From Pontiellaceae bacterium (GTDB lineage Bacteria; Verrucomicrobiota; Kiritimatiellia; Kiritimatiellales; Pontiellaceae): a stretch of DNA of 5,293 bases. Where the stretch lies: NCBI GenBank assembly GCA_016937035.1, contig JAFGWS010000094.1:1-5293 (forward strand), in the 5' to 3' direction. Below, in pieces: positions 1-5,293 of the stretch. The position numbers were made by a program, and so were the translations under genes. Within the stretch, counting starts at the first letter, position 1. Each line of letters starts with the position of its first letter. Below the pieces are notes generated by a model. That model ran no database searches and was not told the DNA's origin. It saw nothing but the letters and a program-made list of their open reading frames with translations.

Positions 1-2624
1 ATCAGCGCATCCGAGCCCGCCACGCCGCTCTCGAGCGGCTCCCACGGACCCGTCACGAGATTGGTGCTGTATTCGATGGTGTAAACGCGATCCTGTGCGC
101 CGTAGAACGTCGGCAGCCCGGCGTCGCCCGGCTGGATAATCCAGCGGCTCACTGCGTTCGTCGGGTCGGTTCCGGCCACATATTCATCAAAGTTACTCAG
201 CAGGTCACCGTCTGGATCCAGGGCCCCGTCGTTGGTTTCCGGATCGAGTCCATACTCCAGCTCCCACGCGGCCGGCATGCCGTCGCCGTCATCCACCTCA
301 CCGGCAACCGACAAGGTAAAGGACGGGGCCACCCCGTGCTCCACGCCGTTGGTATCAAACAGCCGCGCCGCCAGCGTATGTGTTCCGGCCGGGAGATCGG
401 AGAGCATCGTATAATAGATCGGTTGCCCTTCCAGATCGGCGTTTACCGTTCCTTCTAGCTTGATCGAGTCGATCCAGATTCCTCCATCTGGGAAATAATT
501 TCCTCCGGCCTCGTACTCAAAGCGAATTTTTATCGAAAGTCCCGCATAATTCGATAAATCGATGGGAATAACAGTCCAATCCGGAAGATTTGCTGAGTTG
601 ACCCACATCGTTGAATAGTCAGAATCGTTGGTCGAAATCATAATTCGGAACGTTTCTTCTGAACCTAGTTTGAATTTGGTGCGCACCGTCAGACGAGAAC
701 TTTCTGTTGGTGTGATCGTGGACTTTGAGGTCAAATTATAGAATACATCTGAAGGATTCTGTCCCTCCTCCCCATTTCCGGGAGCATAATCATATGTTGA
801 TTTATAAAAGCAATTCGCAGCCCCATCAGCATTTGTAACGGCCCAATCACCAAACAGTGATTGATATTTCGATGTAACCTCAAAGACCGAGAAATCGGCA
901 CAGTCATCAATCGTTGTTGAGGTCGATGAAAAGCGGCGGGACGCGAGGGTGGTATCCTCTCTGAACGGCTTCCACGCATACCATTCTGCATCGGAAACGC
1001 TCAGATCATCCAGTCTCACGCCTCCCTCATTATAATAATTTGTACCGGCAACATGCTCGAATTTCAGTGAAATCTGCTGTCCTGCAAAGGGAGCCAGCGA
1101 AACCGCTTCCTGCTGCCAGTTTTCCGCCTGTTGCCAGAGGTTGGTATTTTCCACCGCAAAGATGGCATCATAGCTGTAGCCGCCGTTGGTGGAGGCGGAC
1201 ACCACAAACGACTCCGTCTCGACAAATCTGAAGAAAAGATGAAAAGAAAGCTCGGCCCCTGCATTCGGCACAAAAAAATCGTCCAGAACCAACTGAGCGT
1301 CCTTCATCGGATCGGCATACCAGCCGTCACCGGAATAGCCGTTGGTGACCACACTCCATCCCTCGTTCAGATAGGCGGGAATCGCGGTTCCGTCGGAACT
1401 CCAGGAACCCACCTGCTTTTCCAGACGATTGATCCGAAGGGCGGCCACTTCGTCTTCCAGCCGCTTTGGAATAATCCACTGCAGCTCGGTTTCGCCTGCT
1501 GCCGCCGCAGTCACGGCATTGGTCATCGGGAAAGCCATCAACATAGGCCGCAAACCGGTCACGCCGTCATCAAAGGGTCCATCATAAACAGAATCGACAT
1601 TGTACCAACTGTTGTGCGACCCGCCCCAACCATAGTTCAGGTGGTAGTAGGTGGTTCCGCCCAGAACCTCAAGGCCGTCTGCCACAATTACGTGCGCTAT
1701 ATTGGGCAGAGATACCAGACACGGGAACCCGGCCCGCAGATCCGCTTCGAGCGACGGCAGCAGTTCCACCCTGTTGCTGTGCCAGGTGGCCGGCTCAAAA
1801 TAGAGATAATCATCCAGACGCTTCGCCACCAACGAAATACTGGCTGCAGAACCGTCAACTTCATATTCTTCCTCGGCAATCACACCAAGCTCAACCATCA
1901 GTTCCGAAACAGCGGCCTCAGAAGCCACCGAATTGGAGGCTCCATACACCGAAAGCATCGATCCCCAGTCAAAATCATCGGCAAAAACGGCGCTGTGTTC
2001 TCCCGTCACACTACCCTCGTTGTCTACATAGGAATACTCTTTCTGGCCATGAACCGGCCATCGGTGATAGTTAAGAATCTGCCCATACGCGGTCGGCACA
2101 CAACCCACCGGCGCACGGCCATCATAGCCGGAAAGCCCTCCGCTAACCGGCGGGCAGAGTAGATTGTAAGGATCGGTCTGGTCCCACGTAGTCTCCAAAA
2201 ACGGGCCGAAAAGTTCCGTCGGCGCATCGTCCATACGGGAAAGCTTCGGCAGAACGCCCGACGCCAGCATCTGTGCCGATTTTTCTACGTGACAGAGGAG
2301 CAGTTCCCGAAATGTATTCTGCGGATCGTCGGTAAGATCGGCCTGTCCCTCCGGACTGAAAGCAACCACCGGCAGCAGTCGGTCATCCGAGTTGAGCACC
2401 AGATATCCACCGGGGGCCAGATTGACCACATAGACTGAATAGTCTCCTGAGTCCGGGAAAATCGATACCGTGGCCGAACGCTCCGCAACCGCCGACATCA
2501 CCGGATTTTCTTTCATCCACAAGCGGGCATTTTCCACCGCAAGCTCCGGCGGAAGGGTCGCCGCCTGAACCAAAGAAACCGCACAAATCATTAATACGCA
2601 CTGAGTAATACACCTTTTCATCAT
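1..2624 (-). CDS. Secreted C10 (streptopain-like) cysteine peptidase with extra jelly-roll module; C-terminus cut by window edge
   Basis: This is an open frame of 874 codons with no stop, running off the left edge. Residues 1-21 are a Sec signal peptide (MMKRC start, hydrophobic core LMICAVSLV, cleavage after VQA). Residues 28-118 resemble the streptopain inhibitor/propeptide fold (NLAPGGYLVLNSDDR). Residues 138-363 are the C10 catalytic domain: Cys175 in RAPVGCVPTAYGQ, His311 in NIAHVIVADG, and YYHLNYGWGG (326-335) with the conserved Asn and Trp. A first jelly-roll domain spans about 432-545 and a second, absent from the neighbouring paralogue, about 568-725. An Ig-like segment follows (733-775), then an Asp-rich calcium-binding-type stretch (776-828) and a tail with DRVYTIEYSTNL. 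Compared with the paralogue about 24 residues are missing, so the full length should be near 899. The expected role is an exported zymogen cleaving extracellular proteins; the substrate is unknown. Starts at 2624 or 2621 both suit the signal peptide, and the ribosome binding site spacing slightly favours 2621. Confidence 0.93.
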   Translation of the reverse strand, partial: MMKRCITQCVLMICAVSLVQAATLPPELAVENARLWMKENPVMSAVAERSATVSIFPDSGDYSVYVVNLAPGGYLVLNSDDRLLPVVAFSPEGQADLTDDPQNTFRELLLCHVEKSAQMLASGVLPKLSRMDDAPTELFGPFLETTWDQTDPYNLLCPPVSGGLSGYDGRAPVGCVPTAYGQILNYHRWPVHGQKEYSYVDNEGSVTGEHSAVFADDFDWGSMLSVYGASNSVASEAAVSELMVELGVIAEEEYEVDGSAASISLVAKRLDDYLYFEPATWHSNRVELLPSLEADLRAGFPCLVSLPNIAHVIVADGLEVLGGTTYYHLNYGWGGSHNSWYNVDSVYDGPFDDGVTGLRPMLMAFPMTNAVTAAAAGETELQWIIPKRLEDEVAALRINRLEKQVGSWSSDGTAIPAYLNEGWSVVTNGYSGDGWYADPMKDAQLVLDDFFVPNAGAELSFHLFFRFVETESFVVSASTNGGYSYDAIFAVENTNLWQQAENWQQEAVSLAPFAGQQISLKFEHVAGTNYYNEGGVRLDDLSVSDAEWYAWKPFREDTTLASRRFSSTSTTIDDCADFSVFEVTSKYQSLFGDWAVTNADGAANCFYKSTYDYAPGNGEEGQNPSDVFYNLTSKSTITPTESSRLTVRTKFKLGSEETFRIMISTNDSDYSTMWVNSANLPDWTVIPIDLSNYAGLSIKIRFEYEAGGNYFPDGGIWIDSIKLEGTVNADLEGQPIYYTMLSDLPAGTHTLAARLFDTNGVEHGVAPSFTLSVAGEVDDGDGMPAAWELEYGLDPETNDGALDPDGDLLSNFDEYVAGTDPTNAVSRWIIQPGDAGLPTFYGAQDRVYTIEYSTNLVTGPWEPLESGVAGSDAL
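450..923 (-). other. Extra AT-rich jelly-roll module inside the second peptidase
   Basis: These bases encode residues 568-725, which have no counterpart in the paralogue. Both proteins share WY-x-W-x-PF-x-x-DT just before and YYT-x(8)-G-x-HTL just after. The module ends in EAGGNYFPDGGIWIDSIKLE, resembling the end of the first jelly-roll (VAGTNYYNEGGVRLDDLSVS), so it is the same kind of domain. Hand-counted GC over 481-900 is about 43% (180 of 420). Flanking stretches such as 121-180, 241-300 and 1081-1140 are above 60%. Confidence 0.75.
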
Positions 2625-2633
2625 ACCACCTTT
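2625..2633 (-). promoter_or_regulatory. Ribosome binding site of the second peptidase
   Basis: Minus-strand AAAGGTGGT sits immediately before tandem ATG codons at 2624 and 2621. AGGTG (2631-2627) lies 2 nt from the first ATG and 5 nt from the second, so the second is slightly better placed. A further in-frame ATG at 2636 overlaps the upstream edge of this site and has no ribosome site of its own. Confidence 0.6.
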
Positions 2634-2725
2634 CATTGCCAAGACTTCTCGCGGCAGAATGACGATGTCGCGCGTAATCGACCAGTCTATTTTCCGAAAA
2701 TCTACAAGGTCACCCTTTGGCAATG
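2634..2725 (-). repeat. 9-nt inverted repeat bracketing the leader of the second peptidase
   Basis: CATTGCCAA (plus strand 2634-2642) and TTGGCAATG (2717-2725) are perfect reverse complements separated by 74 nt. In the transcript the second arm ends directly against the AAAGGTGG ribosome binding site and includes the alternative in-frame ATG at 2636. Pairing of the arms could affect translation start, but a 9-bp stem with a 74-nt loop is weak evidence by itself. Confidence 0.35.
2689..2701. repeat. 13-bp palindrome in the peptidase-peptidase spacer
   Basis: ATTTTC and GAAAAT flank a single central base, making a perfect 6+6 inverted repeat 65 nt upstream of the second peptidase start. Its size and symmetry are compatible with a dimeric regulator site, but I recognise no specific operator and saw no second copy near the other genes. 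Confidence 0.3.
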
Positions 2726-2748
2726 CCTGGTTTCTCGGTGTGTTTTTA

Positions 2749-2777
2749 CCCATCACTGCGACATCGGGAATGATGGG
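2749..2777 (-). repeat. Hairpin 3 nt after the first peptidase stop codon
   Basis: On the minus strand CCCATCATT (2777-2769) pairs with AGTGATGGG (2757-2749), giving 9 pairs including one T-G, around an 11-nt loop. It begins 3 nt after the TAA. The sequence following the stem is TAAAAACA rather than a T-run, so it does not look like a classical Rho-independent terminator on either strand. An mRNA 3'-end stabiliser, attenuator or weak terminator are all possible. Confidence 0.5.
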
Positions 2778-2780
2778 CAG

Positions 2781-5042
2781 TTAATCAGGAACACGCACCT
2801 GGACCCGGTAATAGCGCACATTCTGCCCCGTCGTGTCATAGTCTCTCACAGAGATCACCGCATTAGAGCCAGGTATATCGATCGCCAACGGCAACCACGC
2901 GCGCTCCAACAGATTCGTACTGTATTGGATGGTATACAGTCGGTCGCTCATTCCAAAGAAAGTCGGCATACCATCTGCTTCATTGACGAGCTTCCAACGG
3001 CTTTCCGCATCGGTTGGATCGGTTCCGCACAAGTATTCTGAATAATTGCTGTAGCCGTCGGAATCCAGATCTGCCGCTCCATCATCGACCGTAACATCCA
3101 ATCCGTAGAGCTCTTCCCAAGCGACGGGCATTCCGTCGCCGTCTTCATCATCACTCCGCACGGTCAGCACAACGGGTTCACCGAAAAAACCGGAGGATAG
3201 ACCATTTTTATCCACAACCGTTACCCCCAGCGTATGGTCGCCCGGCTCGCGAGAGGTTACGGTTGTGTAATACACTGCGGCACCATCCAGAGCAGCATCC
3301 GTAATCTCCTCGGCAGCACGAACATTCAGCGCAGTATCCGTTAAGAACGGCTCCCAGCCATACCAAGTCCGGCTCGGGTCAGTGCAGAACACCAAATCAT
3401 CAATGCGTATGCCGGCCCATTCAGTATAACTCTTGGTCTTATTGGCAAGGCACAACCGCAATTTGATCTGTTGCCCCTCATAACCTTCGAAAAAGTACGC
3501 TGCGGAATGCCACCCAAGATTACTTATCGCCTTCCTCGGTGCCAGCTCCTTATAGCTCTTCCCACCATCCGTCGACACCTCTACAGTAAACCGCGAGGTT
3601 TCGGTCAAATCCGCGTAATACATAAACTTTAAGTTAGACCAAAAAACCGGAACAAAGATCTCTCCGAGCTCCAGTATAGAGATATCACGTCCCCCGTCTG
3701 CAAACCAGCAGTCGCCCCCTGTTGCATCAGCAGCAACCACAGACCACCCCAGATTGTCGCCGATAATGGTGGAGCCGTCTGACGTCCAGTCTCCATTTTT
3801 CGGCACCAGCTTCAGAATCTCGAATCGATCAATCTCGCTCGTACGACTTTTCGGCAGCACCCACTCTAGCTCAACAGGCTCTCCGACGACCGCTTCCAGC
3901 TGATTGCTGCGAGCAGCGGCAATCAAACGGGGACGCAACGAGGTAATTCCAAACGATAAGGTACCGCCCGGTATCGCATCAGCGGCCCACCATCCATTAT
4001 TAACTCCACCCCATCCATAGTTTACGTGATATGTTATCACGCCGCCGATTATCGATAAACCATCCACAACAACAGCATGCCCGGGAATCGCCCCAAGAAC
4101 AGGTCGTCCAACACGCAGGTCGTCTATCATCCTCTGCACAAACGACTCGCCGGAATAGAGGTAATAATCCGCATCCACCTCATAATAGAAATGCTCTCGA
4201 AGAATTTTTATCGCATCCACCAGGCTTGATGTGGTGGTGTCAATCTCATAGTCTGCCTCAACGGCAACCCCGAGTTCATACATCAATTCTGCCACAGCGT
4301 TCTTCTCTGCAACGGTAGCCCCGTTCGCAATACTGTATGTAGTGCGCATATTACCCCACTCATACGGATCTGAAAAATCAGCACTGTAGGTGCCGGTAAA
4401 ACTTCCATCGAGGTCCGTATACGTATGCGAACCCCGCCCCCGACAGGGCCAGCTGTAATAACGCATCAACTGCGCTACAGCCGTTTGACCGCACCCGGTT
4501 GGGGCTCGCTCATATCCGGAAGGGAGAATAGGACACAACCTGTTATACGGATCAAGTTGAGACCAAACCGTATCGAGCAATGGTCCGTATATCACTTTTT
4601 CTCTTGGCGTTCTCATATTAGGCAATGTGGGTTCTGGGGCATCCGACTCCGGCTGCAGCAGCGCGGTCTCCGCTTGCTCCACAAGCTGAAGTAACATGGC
4701 GCGAAAAGCATTCTGATCGCCGCCGGACAAATCAATAGTTGAATCCACACTGCATGAAACAACCAACGGGAAACGATCATCGGAATTCAGAACCAAATAG
4801 CCCGACGGCTCAAGATGGACGAGATAGACCTGATACCCGTCCGCCTCAGGAAACATATCCGCCGAAGCCACAACCCTGTTTGTTGCAGCCGACATAATGG
4901 GATTACTGCCCATCCAAACCGTTGCACGCGCAACCGCATCATCCACCGAAAGTGGTGTCCCGTAACAAAACGATGAGACCACAACTCCTAAAAAAAACAA
5001 TACGCTTCGGCAACGCAATCTTATGTATAACACGCTAGACAC
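2781..5042 (-). CDS. Secreted C10 (streptopain-like) cysteine peptidase, complete
   Basis: A 753-residue exported zymogen, counted from the GTG at 5042. That GTG has GAGGAG 7 nt upstream and gives a normal 28-residue signal peptide (Arg-rich start, VLFFLGVVV core, cleavage after CYG). The frame extends to an ATG at 5075 (764 residues), which has a weaker ribosome site and an odd extra hydrophobic head. Residues 34-125 form the inhibitor-like propeptide (EPSGYLVLNSDDRFPLVV). Residues 150-375 are the catalytic domain: Cys184 in APTGCGQTAVAQLM, His322 in PGHAVVVDG, and YHVNYGWGG (338-346) with Asn341 and Trp344, the pattern known from SpeB. A jelly-roll domain (about 444-554, ending IRIDDLVF), an Ig-like stretch (578-629), an Asp-rich segment (631-682, EDGDGMPVAWEE to GTDPTDAESRW) and a tail (684-753, ending RYYRVQVRVPD) follow. 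SpeB is about 400 residues, so the C-terminal half is accessory. Being a cysteine protease outside the cytoplasm is secure; the substrate is unknown. Confidence 0.95.
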   Translation of the reverse strand: MSSVLYIRLRCRSVLFFLGVVVSSFCYGTPLSVDDAVARATVWMGSNPIMSAATNRVVASADMFPEADGYQVYLVHLEPSGYLVLNSDDRFPLVVSCSVDSTIDLSGGDQNAFRAMLLQLVEQAETALLQPESDAPEPTLPNMRTPREKVIYGPLLDTVWSQLDPYNRLCPILPSGYERAPTGCGQTAVAQLMRYYSWPCRGRGSHTYTDLDGSFTGTYSADFSDPYEWGNMRTTYSIANGATVAEKNAVAELMYELGVAVEADYEIDTTTSSLVDAIKILREHFYYEVDADYYLYSGESFVQRMIDDLRVGRPVLGAIPGHAVVVDGLSIIGGVITYHVNYGWGGVNNGWWAADAIPGGTLSFGITSLRPRLIAAARSNQLEAVVGEPVELEWVLPKSRTSEIDRFEILKLVPKNGDWTSDGSTIIGDNLGWSVVAADATGGDCWFADGGRDISILELGEIFVPVFWSNLKFMYYADLTETSRFTVEVSTDGGKSYKELAPRKAISNLGWHSAAYFFEGYEGQQIKLRLCLANKTKSYTEWAGIRIDDLVFCTDPSRTWYGWEPFLTDTALNVRAAEEITDAALDGAAVYYTTVTSREPGDHTLGVTVVDKNGLSSGFFGEPVVLTVRSDDEDGDGMPVAWEELYGLDVTVDDGAADLDSDGYSNYSEYLCGTDPTDAESRWKLVNEADGMPTFFGMSDRLYTIQYSTNLLERAWLPLAIDIPGSNAVISVRDYDTTGQNVRYYRVQVRVPD

Positions 5043-5055
5043 TTCTGTTCTCCTC
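5043..5055 (-). promoter_or_regulatory. Strong ribosome binding site deciding the start of the first peptidase
   Basis: On the minus strand GAGGAG (5055-5050) lies 7 nt before a GTG codon at 5042, which is close to ideal Shine-Dalgarno spacing. The upstream in-frame ATG at 5075 has only a GGTGG-like stretch about 10 nt before it and directly follows an in-frame TAA. The signal peptide is also more normal from the GTG. Together these favour 5042 as the real start. Confidence 0.72.
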
Positions 5056-5134
5056 AACACAAGCACGACAAGCATTTAATAAGCCACCGCCCGAATATGT
5101 ATATTTCAGTAAATCAAACTCCCCGTCAAGCAAC
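5043..5134 (-). other. Spacer between the sfsA-like gene and the first peptidase
   Basis: This AT-rich spacer of 92 nt carries the GAGGAG ribosome site and a small palindrome-like element (AATAT-GT-ATATT, plus strand 5094-5105). A TTGACG (5129-5124) and a TATACA (5103-5098) on the minus strand are 20 nt apart, too far for a good sigma-70 promoter. No hairpin with a T-run follows the sfsA-like stop, so readthrough from that gene is possible. Confidence 0.5.
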
Positions 5135-5293
5135 TTAATAAATATTTGCCCATTCTTCTGACCCATTAAAACAGGTTTTATCGGGCGCAACCTTTACGGA
5201 CCGTGCATAAACCTCAACGCCATCGGCCGCAGCAAACCTCAGTGTTTCGGCATAATCGGGATCGATCTCGTGCGCGGCGCGGAACCCCGCGCC
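5135..5293 (-). CDS. sfsA: C-terminal fragment of SfsA-like protein (sugar fermentation stimulation family)
   Basis: The last 52 codons plus TAA of a minus-strand gene whose start lies beyond the right edge. The peptide reads FRAAHEIDPDYAETLRFAAA then DGVEVYARSVKVAPDK. It fits the family's C-terminal pattern as I know it: F-x-PA-x-x-IDP-x-YA-x-L-x-x-A-x-x-x-GVEVLAY. SfsA proteins are about 230-residue cytoplasmic, DNA-associated or nuclease-like proteins linked in E. coli to maltose metabolism; their biochemical role remains loosely defined. The last dozen residues (CFNGSEEWANIY) differ from the usual hydrophobic LPV-type ending. The gene lies on the same strand as the two peptidases and ends 92 nt before the first one, with no obvious terminator between. 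Co-transcription is possible, but a functional link is not implied. The call rests on a short segment, so the symbol is provisional. Confidence 0.72.
   Translation of the reverse strand, partial: GAGFRAAHEIDPDYAETLRFAAADGVEVYARSVKVAPDKTCFNGSEEWANIY

Larger units (their letters stand above)
2625..2780 (-). other. 156-nt spacer between the two peptidase genes
   Basis: The spacer holds the post-stop hairpin, the 9-nt inverted repeat, the 13-bp palindrome and the ribosome binding site. Its length is a multiple of three and the frame shared by the two peptidases has no stop in it, so only the TAA at 2783-2781 separates them. An in-frame ATG occurs at 2753. That start would place about 43 extra polar residues before the signal peptide, so it is unlikely to be used. 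No convincing -35/-10 pair was found. Confidence 0.6.

Noticed and set aside
731..1273. Possible frameshift or pseudogene in the second peptidase around the AT-rich segment
   Set aside because: Codon-by-codon reading stays in one frame throughout and gives a sensible jelly-roll sequence, so the gene is intact here.
1131..2162. 343-codon open frame on the plus strand
   Set aside because: It lies wholly antisense to the catalytic and adjoining regions of the second peptidase. Its product is rich in Arg, His and Ile with no recognisable domain, whereas the opposite strand encodes a clear C10 peptidase.
2024..2613. Short minus-strand frames of 67-76 codons
   Set aside because: They are out of frame with the continuous 874-codon peptidase reading and encode low-information peptides without motifs. 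The real frame has no stop before the window edge.
2625..2753. Longer start for the second peptidase at ATG 2753 or ATG 2636
   Set aside because: ATG 2753 would bury the signal peptide behind about 43 polar residues. ATG 2636 lies upstream of and overlaps the ribosome binding site used by the tandem ATGs at 2624 and 2621.
4031..4694. Two plus-strand frames of 89-95 codons antisense to the first peptidase
   Set aside because: Their products are rich in Arg, Pro, Gln and Ser with no motif, and they lie over the conserved catalytic domain on the other strand.
5094..5105. AATAT-GT-ATATT dyad upstream of the first peptidase
   Set aside because: Five-base A/T-only arms are expected by chance in an AT-rich spacer.
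5098..5129. Promoter with TTGACG and TATACA upstream of the first peptidase
   Set aside because: The spacer is 20 nt and the -10 matches only four of six positions, too weak to call a promoter.
1..5293. Mobile element, CRISPR array, tRNA or phage-related sequence
   Set aside because: No spaced direct repeats, transposase motifs, terminal inverted repeats or tRNA-like cloverleaf were seen on either strand.

Overview
The window holds three minus-strand genes in a row. Read in transcription order from the right edge they are: the 3' end of a gene resembling sfsA (5135-5293), a complete secreted cysteine peptidase of the C10 (streptopain/SpeB-like) family (2781-5042), and a second, longer C10 peptidase (1-2624). 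The last runs off the left edge about two dozen codons before its expected end. The second peptidase is one uninterrupted frame of 874 codons from 2624 to the window edge, with no stop or frameshift.

Both peptidases share one architecture: Sec signal peptide, streptopain-inhibitor-like propeptide, C10 catalytic domain with intact Cys and His, a jelly-roll (MAM/cleaved-adhesin-like) domain, an Ig-like strand-rich segment, an Asp-rich calcium-binding-type stretch, and a C-terminal beta-rich tail. They are clearly paralogues, presumably from tandem duplication. The downstream copy carries an extra jelly-roll module of about 158 residues (450-923). It is markedly AT-richer (about 43% GC) than the rest of that gene (mostly 55-65%), which suggests later module acquisition.

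The organism is probably a member of the Verrucomicrobiota/Kiritimatiellota/Lentisphaerota group. The basis is the C-terminal module (DGDGMPxxWE-x-YGLD, then GTDPT-x(3)-SRW, then DRxYTIxYSTNL), which I recall as common on large secreted proteins of that group. This is inference from family knowledge, not a database match. Both peptidases are expected outside the cytoplasm, made as inactive zymogens and matured by removal of the propeptide. No stand-alone inhibitor gene, transporter or regulator is visible.

The spacers are short: about 92 nt between the sfsA-like gene and the first peptidase, and 156 nt between the peptidases. The 156-nt spacer has a hairpin just after the stop, a 13-bp palindrome, and a 9-nt inverted repeat whose second arm abuts the ribosome binding site. 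It also stays open in the same frame as both peptidases. I found no RNA genes, CRISPR arrays, insertion sequences or attachment sites.
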